Origin: PXAP01 sp964421595
GTDB lineage: Bacteria; Bacteroidota; Bacteroidia; Bacteroidales; PUMT01
DNA: 64,000 nt
Reading direction: 5' to 3'
Assembly: GCA_964421595.1 (NCBI GenBank)
Contig: CAYQXY010000016.1
Coordinates: 1-64,000 of the forward strand
In this document: piece after piece, positions 51,881 to 60,757 of the stretch
Layout: every line of letters begins with the position of its first letter
Numbering within the stretch: the stretch's first letter is position 1
Notes under the pieces: generated by a model
The model's database searches: none
The model's input: only the letters and a program-made list of their open reading frames with translations
Told to the model about the DNA's origin: nothing
Position numbers and translations under genes: made by a program

Positions 51881-53056
51881 ATGAAGCTTGCAATCAAACT
51901 TGCTTACAGAAACCTGATCGGTGCCGGCCTCCGTACCTGGTTAAATGTCATTGTGCTTTCTTTTGCCTTTGTAGTTATATTATGGCTAAAGGGGGTTATG
52001 ATGGGCTGGGATATACAGGCTAAAACCGATATGACAGATTATGAGATTGGCGGTGGACAATTATGGCATGAGAACTATGACCCTTACGACCCCTTTACCC
52101 TGTTCGAAAGCCATGCCGCAATCCCTGAAAGATTAAGGGATGATATAAGCATGGGGAATATAGAGCCAATACTTATTGCCCAGGGAAGCATTTTCCCGCA
52201 GGGAAGGATGCAAACTGTAATTATAAAAGGAATAAATCCCGGACAGACTATTCTGAAAATTCCAACAACCAGGCTGGATACAATTTCTGATGCTATTCCA
52301 GCAGTCATTGGGGCAATGATGGCGCAAAGTACCAGGCTTGAAACGGGCGATCATGTTACAATTCGCTGGAGAGATGCCAACGGCACCTTTGATGCAGCCG
52401 AGATCGTAATTGCAGGAATTTTCTTTTCAAACGTTCCTGCGGCAGAAGCCGGACAGATCTATATTCCTTATGATAAATTGCAGGAGATGATGCTTTTGCC
52501 TGATCGTGCCACAATCCTGACTTTCCGCGAAAGCGAGCCGGAATTACAGGGTCAGGAAGGCTGGGTAATGAAAACCAAAAGCGAACTTACAAGGCAGGTG
52601 GATGAGATGCTTCAAACGAAGGCCGCCGGTCAGTCAGTGCTTTACGGCATCCTGTTGCTTCTTGCCATGCTGGCAATATTTGACACACAGGTATTGTCAA
52701 TTTTTCGCCGGCAAAAAGAGATAGGAACATACATTGCACTTGGATACACAAGGAAGGAGGTAGTTGGATTATTCACAGTAGAAGGCACCATGCATGCCGT
52801 GCTTGCAATTCTTACAGCAATGGTGTATGGACTCCCGTTCCTGGCCTGGCAGGCAAAAGCAGGATGGACCATACCGATGGATGCAAGCCAGTTTGGCATG
52901 GCAATGGCCCAGACACTTTATCCTGTTTTTAGTCTAGGGCTAATAATCTCCACCATACTTCTGCTTACTGTTACAACTGCAGTGGTGAGTTACCTGCCAT
53001 CCCGAAAAATTGCTAAAATGAACCCAACTGAAGCACTTAGAGGTAAATTACAATGA
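51881..53056 (+). CDS. ABC permease, FtsX/LolC-like
   Basis: 391 residues. One N-terminal helix (TWLNVIVLSFAFVVILWL), a periplasmic MacB-like domain (about 45-235) and three C-terminal helices of the FtsX fold (AGQSVLYGILLLLAMLAIFD, IFRRQKEIGTYIALGYTRKE, and a last helix before PTEALRGK). The IFRRQKEIG coupling helix contacts the ATPase. It overlaps the next permease gene by 4 bp (ATGA). With its partner it probably forms a LolCE-like heterodimer. Confidence 0.92.
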   Translation: MKLAIKLAYRNLIGAGLRTWLNVIVLSFAFVVILWLKGVMMGWDIQAKTDMTDYEIGGGQLWHENYDPYDPFTLFESHAAIPERLRDDISMGNIEPILIAQGSIFPQGRMQTVIIKGINPGQTILKIPTTRLDTISDAIPAVIGAMMAQSTRLETGDHVTIRWRDANGTFDAAEIVIAGIFFSNVPAAEAGQIYIPYDKLQEMMLLPDRATILTFRESEPELQGQEGWVMKTKSELTRQVDEMLQTKAAGQSVLYGILLLLAMLAIFDTQVLSIFRRQKEIGTYIALGYTRKEVVGLFTVEGTMHAVLAILTAMVYGLPFLAWQAKAGWTIPMDASQFGMAMAQTLYPVFSLGLIISTILLLTVTTAVVSYLPSRKIAKMNPTEALRGKLQ

Positions 53057-54327
53057 TACGATTTTTAATAAACGGCCTTCTGCGCGACAAGAGCCGCAGC
53101 CGGCTTCCCATTATAGTTGTTTCTACCGGTGTCATGCTGACAATTTTCATGCATGCTTATGTGACCGGATTTATGGGAGATACCATAGAAATGAATGCCC
53201 GGTTCAGTTTTGGCCATGTTAAGGTAATGACAAGGGCATATGCTCAGGAAATGGACCAGGTACCCAATGATCTGGCTATCCTTGATTCTGATGATCTGCT
53301 TGCCGGGTTGCAGGATCTTTATCCGGATATGAACTGGGCTTCCCGCATACAGTTCGGGGGACTGATCGATGCACCTGATGAGTCTGGCGAAACTAAAGCC
53401 CAGGGGCCTGCGATGGGAATCGGGCTTGACCTGATATCGCCACTTTCGCGTGAAGCGGAGCGGCTTAACCTGTCGGGAGCACTGGTCAGGGGACGTATTC
53501 CTGAACAGTACGGGGAGGTTCTGATCAGTGAGCATTTTTCCCGCAGACTACAGGTTGACCCGGGTGATGAAGTAACTCTTATTGGTTCTTCAATGCATGG
53601 AGGAATGGTTATGTATAATTTTACTGTATCCGGCACATTGTCATTCGGGATCGAAATAATGGACAGGGGTACAATTATTGCTGATATTGAAGATGTGCGG
53701 ATGGCCCTGGATATGGATGATGCTACCTCAGAAATAATCGGGTTCTTTGAAGGAGGGTTCTATAATAATGAGATTGCCCTTGAAAGATCAGCTATGTTCA
53801 ACGAACTCTATACAAATGAAGAAGATGAATTTGCTCCCGTCATGAGAAGCCTGAGCCAGCAGGGTACCATGGGTCCGTATGTTGAAATGTCAAAAGTCTG
53901 GTCATGGTACATAACCCTGATATTTATTATAGCCATGTCACTTGTTTTATGGAATGCCGGACTTCTCGGCGGACTCCGCCGTTATGGGGAAGTAGGTATA
54001 CGGATTGCAATGGGTGAAGAAAAGGGACATGTTTACCGTACCATGATCCTTGAATCTGTTTTCATCGGGATTGCAGGGTCAGTTATCGGGACGGCACTCG
54101 GACTTTCTCTTGCCTGGGTAATTCAGGTTTACGGAATTGATATTTCCGGCATGATGGAGGGTGCATCCTTAATGATGCCAGATACTATAAGGACCAGGAT
54201 AACACCTATGGATTATTATATAGGTTTTATTCCCGGACTTTTCTCAACGGTAGCTGGCACCATGCTGGCGGGAATGGGAATTTACAGGCGGCAAACCTCA
54301 AGATTGTTTAAAGAACTGGAAGCTTAA
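53053..54327 (+). CDS. ABC permease, FtsX/LolE-like partner
   Basis: 424 residues, same architecture: a helix at about 15-38, a periplasmic domain (FSFGHVKVMTRAYAQEMDQV onward), then three FtsX helices (WSWYITLIFIIAMSLVLWNA, LRRYGEVGIRIAMGEEKGHV coupling helix). Start codon overlaps the previous stop, so the two permeases are made together. The heterodimer plus the LolD-like ATPase resembles a lipoprotein- or lipid-exporting machine. Confidence 0.92.
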   Translation: MIRFLINGLLRDKSRSRLPIIVVSTGVMLTIFMHAYVTGFMGDTIEMNARFSFGHVKVMTRAYAQEMDQVPNDLAILDSDDLLAGLQDLYPDMNWASRIQFGGLIDAPDESGETKAQGPAMGIGLDLISPLSREAERLNLSGALVRGRIPEQYGEVLISEHFSRRLQVDPGDEVTLIGSSMHGGMVMYNFTVSGTLSFGIEIMDRGTIIADIEDVRMALDMDDATSEIIGFFEGGFYNNEIALERSAMFNELYTNEEDEFAPVMRSLSQQGTMGPYVEMSKVWSWYITLIFIIAMSLVLWNAGLLGGLRRYGEVGIRIAMGEEKGHVYRTMILESVFIGIAGSVIGTALGLSLAWVIQVYGIDISGMMEGASLMMPDTIRTRITPMDYYIGFIPGLFSTVAGTMLAGMGIYRRQTSRLFKELEA

Positions 54328-54458
54328 TTAATGCCAGGAACCTTTACTGTAGCATTGCACTTATCCCGGGTTATTTAAGTTTATTAATACTGACTTGTAA
54401 TCCGTTTCCGGCAACGCCCCTGAATTGAATATGAACTATAAACCAATGAATTTACAAT

Positions 54459-55193
54459 ATGAACCTGAATGTGATTAAAATATTATTGCTGACGATAAGC
54501 GTAAACCTTTCCGCTCAGCCTGCTGCCGAAGAAATTCTCAAAAGGGTTGATGAAAATATGTACTCTGAAAGCAGGATTGTAGAGTCGGAAATGACTATTC
54601 ACGGAAGGCGTACAAGCCGGACTATATCATCGCGGACCTATTCGGTTGGTGACCAAAAGTCCTTTACCGAGTACTTATCGCCGAGAAGAGAAGAAGGTAC
54701 TAAAATGCTGAAACTGGAAGATCAGCTTTGGATGTATTCCCCCTCAACAGATCGTGTGATCCAGATAAGCGGACATATGCTCCGGCAATCTGTCATGGGA
54801 TCTGACCTGTCCTATGAGGATATGATGGAAACGCAAAAACTGACTGAAGTTTATTCTGCCGAGGTTACCGGAAATGAAAATATTGGCACAAGAGATGCAT
54901 GGATCCTTACACTTACAGCGAAAACTGATGATGTAACTTATTATTCAAGGAAAATATGGATAGATAGTGAACGGTTCATACCACTTCAGGAGGAGTTGTT
55001 CGCTAAAAGCGGACAGTTGCTCAAACGTACCGAAATGAAAGAAGTGAAGAATATAGGCGGCAGGTGGTTTCCTGCAACAATAGTATTCACTGATGTATTA
55101 AAAGATGGCGATGGCACAGAATTCAAAATTACCGGTATCGAATTCAATGCAGATATCCCCCAGCATATTTTCAGCAGGGCTTCACTCAGGTGA
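54459..55193 (+). CDS. LolA-like outer-membrane lipoprotein-sorting protein
   Basis: 244 residues with a signal peptide (KILLLTISVNLSAQ) and the LolA-like domain (PF17131-type): VESEMTIHGRRTSRTISSRT, LEDQLWMYSPSTDRVIQISG, MGSDLSYEDMMETQKLTEVY and MKEVKNIGGRWFPATIVFTD. LolA-like proteins are half-open beta-barrels carrying lipid or lipoprotein across the periplasm. Its place after an FtsX/LolD transporter and an outer-membrane barrel makes a complete inner-membrane to outer-membrane route. The 3' end overlaps the convergent isoprenoid-synthase-like gene by 8 bp. Confidence 0.9.
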   Translation: MNLNVIKILLLTISVNLSAQPAAEEILKRVDENMYSESRIVESEMTIHGRRTSRTISSRTYSVGDQKSFTEYLSPRREEGTKMLKLEDQLWMYSPSTDRVIQISGHMLRQSVMGSDLSYEDMMETQKLTEVYSAEVTGNENIGTRDAWILTLTAKTDDVTYYSRKIWIDSERFIPLQEELFAKSGQLLKRTEMKEVKNIGGRWFPATIVFTDVLKDGDGTEFKITGIEFNADIPQHIFSRASLR

Positions 55194-56448
55194 CAGGAAG
55201 AAAGTTAGCTCCATGACTCACCCATTCGGGAATAGTATTGGCCGATAAGGCAAATTCAGAGATTTTGTTAAAAAGAAGCTCCTGATACTTTTCGGAATTC
55301 TGTTTTTGTCTGATAATATATTCAGGGTCTAACGGGTAATGTTTGTGGAAGGCGGAAATATACTTCCTGCAAAAAAACCTCTGTCCTGTAATTACAGATC
55401 CGATTATAAACAGGTGAAAACTTTTTTTGATAAGCCCGGCAAACTGTTCATTATCGATCCCGGCTCTCTTCATCATCAAAACAACATCCTCACCAAGCCG
55501 GTACAGCTTATTTATAGAACTGTCAATCCCGCCTTCAAGTGAAGCTATGTAAAAACATGTCATCAATCCGTTTCCGGCATCTTCATCAAGATCCTGCAGA
55601 TCATCAAGCAACTGGAGGTAAGCGCCGTAAATAAATAAAAAACCTTCAAGAGAACTATCCAGATCTCCTTTAACAAGATAACCGTCAGCTACAACTGAAG
55701 TCCCTCCTTTATCAGCACATATTACCAAAGCCTGGCGGGACGAAAGTCTTTCATCACCAGTGTGATTTATAAGCTCCATGCTTTTTGTCTGTGCCGAATG
55801 AATTGCCTGAAGGCTCCGGTATACTCCCGGATACAGATCCCTGTCCCATTCCTTCTCGATCATACCAACGAGATTAAATATCTTTACCTCAACCGGATTC
55901 TCCGGTGCTATTTTATCACCATTAAGCCTTTTGGCAAACCTCTGTGAAAACTCTGCCTTCTGGTAATTAGTCACACACGGATCGTCAATAAAATTATCTG
56001 TATAGGGATAAAGCATGCTATAGGCAAATACAGAGGGACTCAGGGATACTTTCTCACCAAGCAATAACTGAACACCATTCATTATCCAAACATTACGACA
56101 GGCCTGAAATATGCTTTGCATCGGGAGATCCGGGTCAAATTTAACAGCTGCAGTAATGAACCCGAATGTTGAGCTTAGCATTTGATCAGAAAAAATCATG
56201 TTTAGCTGATCTTCAGAATAATCCATAACATTCTTGAAGAAGTCTTTAAGACTTTTAAAAAACTCTTTATCAATCAATGCATCCGGATTTTTTATTTCCT
56301 GACCATTATGCGATTTCAGTTGCCCGATCAATTGACGGAGATGCCTTTCCTTTTGCTTTTGCTCATTTTGTGAATATATCCTGCCTGGTTCGGGAAAAGC
56401 TGTCCCGGCGTTATCCCATAATTCAATAAAGACTTCCAGGTGGTTCAT
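55186..56448 (-). CDS. class 1 isoprenoid-synthase-like protein
   Basis: 420 residues, all-helical, no signal peptide. Two acidic clusters fit the isoprenoid/terpene synthase fold: PYTDNFIDDP near residue 150 and LLDDLQDLDEDAGNG near residue 290 (DDxxD-type), the expected pair of Mg/diphosphate-binding sites. Class 1 enzymes condense or cyclise prenyl diphosphates. It is more divergent than standard polyprenyl synthases, lacking a clear GQ/KTG motif, so the product is unknown. It stands alone, with 67 bp between its start and the DUF418 gene. Confidence 0.65.
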   Translation of the reverse strand: MNHLEVFIELWDNAGTAFPEPGRIYSQNEQKQKERHLRQLIGQLKSHNGQEIKNPDALIDKEFFKSLKDFFKNVMDYSEDQLNMIFSDQMLSSTFGFITAAVKFDPDLPMQSIFQACRNVWIMNGVQLLLGEKVSLSPSVFAYSMLYPYTDNFIDDPCVTNYQKAEFSQRFAKRLNGDKIAPENPVEVKIFNLVGMIEKEWDRDLYPGVYRSLQAIHSAQTKSMELINHTGDERLSSRQALVICADKGGTSVVADGYLVKGDLDSSLEGFLFIYGAYLQLLDDLQDLDEDAGNGLMTCFYIASLEGGIDSSINKLYRLGEDVVLMMKRAGIDNEQFAGLIKKSFHLFIIGSVITGQRFFCRKYISAFHKHYPLDPEYIIRQKQNSEKYQELLFNKISEFALSANTIPEWVSHGANFLPVT

Positions 56449-56515
56449 TAAGAAATTTTTGGATTATCCAGCCAAAGATAATAATTGTTAAGCTAAAGCA
56501 TAATCAAGTTGGCAC

Positions 56516-57769
56516 TTATCCCGCTATTGACGGGACAGATTTTTTAAGTGGCTGCCATTTCAGATAAGTAAGGCTTCGCCATAACCATTCGGCCGGACCA
56601 TAGTTATAGTGGGACAGCCACCACATACTGAATGGTATTTGTAATCCAAATATAAGGATGCTTAGCAAAATACCCTGAAAAACTGTTATTTGACCAAATA
56701 AACCAAAACCATATGGTAAAAATAATGTAGTGCAGATCACCGATTGTAACAGGTAATTGGTAAGGGCCATTCTGCCAACCGGTGCGAGATATTTTCCAAT
56801 TGTTAATTTTCCGTAATGGTAAAGCAGAGTTATTGCTGACACATAAAACAGGCATAAGAAGAAACCAGCTGCTATATGTGTAAATATGGCCAGCAAAGAT
56901 GTAAGATCCATACCAGTTCCATCTGCTGAAAAATATGAATAAACATAAATTAAACTTGCTGTTGTTCCAATAACAAGACCAACCCATAATGACTTCCTGA
57001 AAAACGGAATATGGTCTTTATAATGTGCAATCAATCCTTTTCTGGCAGCCCAGACACCAAGCAGGAACATTGCAAGAACGACCGGATAGAAAAACAGGAT
57101 ACCCGGCAACAGCAACTGGTATTCTTTAAGACGGACTTGTACTAATTGCGAAAAACTGCCTTCCGAATAGGTCCTGGTTGCATCAGCAATAAAAGCCGTA
57201 AGGTATTCCATCCTTTCAATTGTGCTGTTCTCGAAGGCAGCTTTTGCTTCAGGGTTCAATGATGCAAGAGTTGACATGAGGAACATCAGCAACGATAACA
57301 TAACAGGCACAAGGGCAATCCAAACCGCCCATTTTACAAGTCCCCGATCAGACTTTCGCCGAAAAAGCAGAAGTATAAAACCAAATAATGCATAAAAAAC
57401 AAGAATATCCCCCGGCCACAATAAAACAACATGGGCAATCCCAATAAGCAGAAGTATAAATAACCTTCTTCGGAAAAGGGGAATTATACCAGGTTCATTG
57501 CTCTTTTTGTTCAGGAAAATCCAGAAACCATATCCAAAAAGCATTGAAAAGAGAACATAGAACTTCCCTTCAAAGAAAAACTTAATAAATGCTTCTGAAA
57601 CCATTCCGGCAGTATCAGCTGACCCTGTATAACCAACAAGCATAAGGCTCGTTGGCCGGTAGAAGATTTGCATGTTCACCATTAAAATTCCAAATATTGC
57701 GAAGCCTCTGAGTATATCAAGAAGGACATGGCGTTCAGGGGCAGCGACCGGTGAGAAACTTGTATTCAT
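56516..57769 (-). CDS. DUF418 family membrane protein
   Basis: 417 residues, about 10-12 membrane helices. The N-terminal LLDILRGFAIFGILMVNMQIF is the DUF418 opening and the C-terminal YLAPVGRMALTNYLLQSVIC, then PFSMWWLSHYNYGPAEWLWRS, is the hallmark segment of the family (PF04235). Inner-membrane protein of unknown function. Its upstream region (57950-57986) has the motif shared with the MacB-type permease, so both may belong to one regulon. Confidence 0.92.
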   Translation of the reverse strand: MNTSFSPVAAPERHVLLDILRGFAIFGILMVNMQIFYRPTSLMLVGYTGSADTAGMVSEAFIKFFFEGKFYVLFSMLFGYGFWIFLNKKSNEPGIIPLFRRRLFILLLIGIAHVVLLWPGDILVFYALFGFILLLFRRKSDRGLVKWAVWIALVPVMLSLLMFLMSTLASLNPEAKAAFENSTIERMEYLTAFIADATRTYSEGSFSQLVQVRLKEYQLLLPGILFFYPVVLAMFLLGVWAARKGLIAHYKDHIPFFRKSLWVGLVIGTTASLIYVYSYFSADGTGMDLTSLLAIFTHIAAGFFLCLFYVSAITLLYHYGKLTIGKYLAPVGRMALTNYLLQSVICTTLFLPYGFGLFGQITVFQGILLSILIFGLQIPFSMWWLSHYNYGPAEWLWRSLTYLKWQPLKKSVPSIAG

Positions 57770-58115
57770 CTTAATTTTGGGTTAATAAATTAATATTCCA
57801 GCAATTATATTTTGCAGTTAATTCTTGTTCAGTATTTAAGTTCTGATGGATTACACATGCTTATTCTTTTTTACCAGTAAGCATCATCTTTCATTCCAAA
57901 ATTATTATTTGTCTGGTTAAGAGTGAATTTACGTTTTTACCAGATTGATTATTGTCACAAAACAGAACATTTACTGTACGATTTTGATTCAGGATTTGCG
58001 AATAATGAGTTTTATAATTAGTATTGAATAAAAAATGAATCAATTTAAAAAAGTGCCTCATAAAAAACAATAGCAATCCAGTCCAAAGTCAATTTACATT
58101 ACTAACTTCTTAGAC
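57770..58115. other. divergent intergenic region with shared motif
   Basis: 346 bp between the divergent DUF418 and AlkD-like genes. It contains the second copy of the conserved motif (57950-57986). No gene recognised; no convincing plus-strand promoter for the repair gene was seen. Confidence 0.45.
57950..57986. promoter_or_regulatory. conserved regulatory motif, copy 2 (DUF418)
   Basis: ATTGTCACAAAACAG (57951-57965) and TGTACGATT (57975-57983), spaced exactly as in copy 1 at 36053. It is 182 bp upstream of the minus-strand DUF418 gene, close to the 189 bp seen for the permease. The centre differs, so the outer elements appear to be what is conserved. Confidence 0.6.
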
Positions 58116-58829
58116 ATGATAGTATTTAAAAACATTAAAGATGATCTAAACGGCTTTGCTGATGAAAAAAAGTCCGGTTTCCTGCCAAAGTTCTTTAAGG
58201 CTTTCCCTGGTGGTTACGGAGAAGGTGACTTGTTTCTTGGTGTTACTGTACCACACCAGAGAACAATTGCACGTAAATATTACAAAGTAATCTCACATGG
58301 AGAAACTGAACTTTTATTAAGAGGAGTTTTTCATGAATACAGGCTAACAGCAATTTTCATACTGGTAATGAAATATGAGAAGTCTTCATCGGAAAAGGAC
58401 AAAGATGCTATTATCAGTCTGTATCTTGACAATCTTGATTTTATAAATAACTGGGACCTGGTTGATTCATCAGCCTACAAACTACTTGGAGCATGGCTTT
58501 ATAAACGTGACAAAGATCTGCTTTATGAACTGGCGCTATCAGATAATTTATGGAAGCAAAGGATCTCAATTATCTCCACACTTTTTTTCATTCGAAATGG
58601 TTGTTATCAGGACACTTTGAATCTTGCAGTACTTTTGCTTAATCACGAACATGACCTGATCCACAAGGCTGTAGGCTGGATGCTCAGGGAGATAGGCAAT
58701 CGTGATCCGGAAATTGAGATGGAATTCCTGAAGAAGCACTATAGAAAGATGCCAAGGACAATGCTCCGTTATGCCATCGAAAAGTTCGATCAGGATTTAA
58801 GGCTGGGGTTTATGAAAGGAACTGTATAG
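58116..58829 (+). CDS. DNA alkylation repair protein (AlkD-like)
   Basis: 237 residues, all-helical HEAT-like repeats, no signal peptide. Signatures of the AlkD/DNA_alkylation family: FPGGYGEGDLFLGVTVPHQR near residue 30, NNWDLVDSSAYKLLGAWL, WKQRISIISTLFFI and KAVGWMLREIGNRD with the conserved Trp/Asp pair, then PRTMLRYAIEKF. These glycosylases remove bulky N3/N7-alkyl purines. Monocistronic and slightly short of the usual 230-240 residue family mean by very little, so complete. Confidence 0.93.
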   Translation: MIVFKNIKDDLNGFADEKKSGFLPKFFKAFPGGYGEGDLFLGVTVPHQRTIARKYYKVISHGETELLLRGVFHEYRLTAIFILVMKYEKSSSEKDKDAIISLYLDNLDFINNWDLVDSSAYKLLGAWLYKRDKDLLYELALSDNLWKQRISIISTLFFIRNGCYQDTLNLAVLLLNHEHDLIHKAVGWMLREIGNRDPEIEMEFLKKHYRKMPRTMLRYAIEKFDQDLRLGFMKGTV

Positions 58830-58953
58830 CTTCTTAAGTTTATACATTGTTTTACTGACCGTCTGTAAAGCTTTAAAAAAGAATTATATTTACTGTTCAT
58901 TGCTATCGGGTACAGGACTTGCATCCTTATCCTACCAATAATTTCCTTTAAAC

Positions 58954-60549
58954 ATGAATAAAGCAGAAACCGGCATACTGAAATTTTTTATGGTCATTCT
59001 TCTGATTCCACTATGGAAAAATGCAGAAGCCACTTTTTCTTCAAACCTGCCTCTGCTTAAAATAACAACTGAGAATAACCAACAAATTATACGTGAATCA
59101 AGAAGGAGCGCAAAAATTGAAATTATATACAACGGACCCGGGCAAAGAAACTTTTATTCCGATTACGCCGGTCATTTCAGCGGAAATGCTGAAATAAGGA
59201 TAAGGGGAAACTCCACTGCAGGATGGCCAAAAAAACCTTACGATTTTAAAATTGTAGATGAGCAGGGCGAGAACCGAAACGCTTCCTTGCTTGATATGCC
59301 AGAGCACGAGGACTGGCTTTTGCTTGCCAGTTACCTTGATCATTCATTTATCAGAACCCCTCTTGCAAAGCACCTGTCGATGATGCAGGGAAGATGGGCA
59401 AGTAAAAGCAGGATGGTTGAGGTTTTTCTGAATGGGGAATATCAGGGTATCTATATTCTGATTGAGAAAATAAAAAGAAGTAACCGCAGGTTAGGTGTTG
59501 AGAGGCTTGAAAGACACCAGATAACCTATCCTGATATAACCGGTGGTTATATTTATGAAATATCAGGACAAAAAAACAATCTTGGCGAAACACGTGAACT
59601 GAATTATCCTGATTTTGACAAGGCCGCCCCGGAACAAATTGCATATATCAGGCAGTATGATGATAATTTCAGGAATGCAATGAGGTCGTCCGACTATACC
59701 GATCATTACCAGGAGTGGATTGATGCCGATTCATTTGTCGATGAACTGATTGTGCAGGAGGCAATGAGAAACAGTGATGCTTATGGCTGGAGTGCTTATT
59801 TTCACAAGCGAAGGGAAGGTAAAATAAACGCCGGACCTGTATGGGATTTTGACCAGTCAGCCGGCAACTCATCCTATCCTGATAACGGTGTTGCGACAGG
59901 CTGGCTCTACGCACACCACCTGACAAATAATACACCGTTTTTCTGGAAACTGCTAATGGATGATCCGGTATTTAAATATAAGGTCAGGACACGCTGGGAG
60001 AGTTTGAGGGAGGATGTATACAGCACAGAGAACCTTATGCACTTTATCGATTCAATTGCTGATCTGCTGTCAGAACCCCAATCCAGGGAATTTCAAAAAT
60101 GGCCGGTCCTTGGCGTGAATTTCTGGCGCGAGACACACGGATACCAGTCCCGGAACACATACCGGAAGGAAGTAGATTATCTGAAAAGTTTCCTGAAGCA
60201 AAGATGGTTATGGATGGATCAGGAACTGGCCAGGGTCAGTCACCCCGATTCTGTCAACAGCTCACCGTCAGGCAACCTTGACGCCAGTGCAATCGTATTC
60301 CCCAATCCGGCAATAGATAATGTTTCATTCACAATTACCAGTGAATATAATACTGAAGCTGTAATTAATATCTATTTATCTTATGGTTCGCAGCTTATTC
60401 ATACCAGCAGGGTGACCTTAAATAAAGGAGAAAATAATATTACACTTCCCCTGGAAAGAAGTATTATTCCCGGCATCTATATATACAGTATCAAACTGGA
60501 AAACCCTGAAAACAGGAAGCTTCAGGGTAAATTCATCAAAGTGGATTAA
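58954..60549 (+). CDS. CotH-kinase-like surface protein with T9SS sorting domain
   Basis: 531 residues. Signal peptide at the N-terminus (FFMVILLIPLWKNAEA). CotH domain from about residue 40: RIRGNSTAGWPKKPYDFK, LLASYLDHSFIRTPLAKHLS, FLNGEYQGIYILIEKIK, VWDFDQSAGNSS (the DFD metal/ATP motif of CotH kinases) and WLYAHHLTNN. The last 85 residues (IVFPNPAIDNVSFTI ... GIYIYSIKLEN) are a type IX secretion (type A) sorting domain, so it is delivered through the outer membrane. CotH proteins in bacteria act as protein kinases on surface or spore proteins; the target here is unknown. Confidence 0.9.
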   Translation: MNKAETGILKFFMVILLIPLWKNAEATFSSNLPLLKITTENNQQIIRESRRSAKIEIIYNGPGQRNFYSDYAGHFSGNAEIRIRGNSTAGWPKKPYDFKIVDEQGENRNASLLDMPEHEDWLLLASYLDHSFIRTPLAKHLSMMQGRWASKSRMVEVFLNGEYQGIYILIEKIKRSNRRLGVERLERHQITYPDITGGYIYEISGQKNNLGETRELNYPDFDKAAPEQIAYIRQYDDNFRNAMRSSDYTDHYQEWIDADSFVDELIVQEAMRNSDAYGWSAYFHKRREGKINAGPVWDFDQSAGNSSYPDNGVATGWLYAHHLTNNTPFFWKLLMDDPVFKYKVRTRWESLREDVYSTENLMHFIDSIADLLSEPQSREFQKWPVLGVNFWRETHGYQSRNTYRKEVDYLKSFLKQRWLWMDQELARVSHPDSVNSSPSGNLDASAIVFPNPAIDNVSFTITSEYNTEAVINIYLSYGSQLIHTSRVTLNKGENNITLPLERSIIPGIYIYSIKLENPENRKLQGKFIKVD

Positions 60550-60757
60550 TTTTATGTGTTCTAGTATTCCTGCCCCAATCCGGTCTTTTGGGTAAGCATT
60601 TCAATTTTTGTTTTTAATATCCCTAAATCTTAAATTGCAGAAGTTATTTTACTGAAAAAACATTCAAAATAACAAGGCCTTAAGCGTTAATTCAGGTACC
60701 TTTCAATTCATCCGGTCCTCTCTGAAGAAGATCAATTAACTATGTAAAAATACCATA

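Noticed and set aside
55200..55230. CTCACCCATTCGGG near 55213 as another copy of the palindromic repeat
   Set aside because: It lies within coding sequence of the isoprenoid-synthase-like gene and lacks the second arm.
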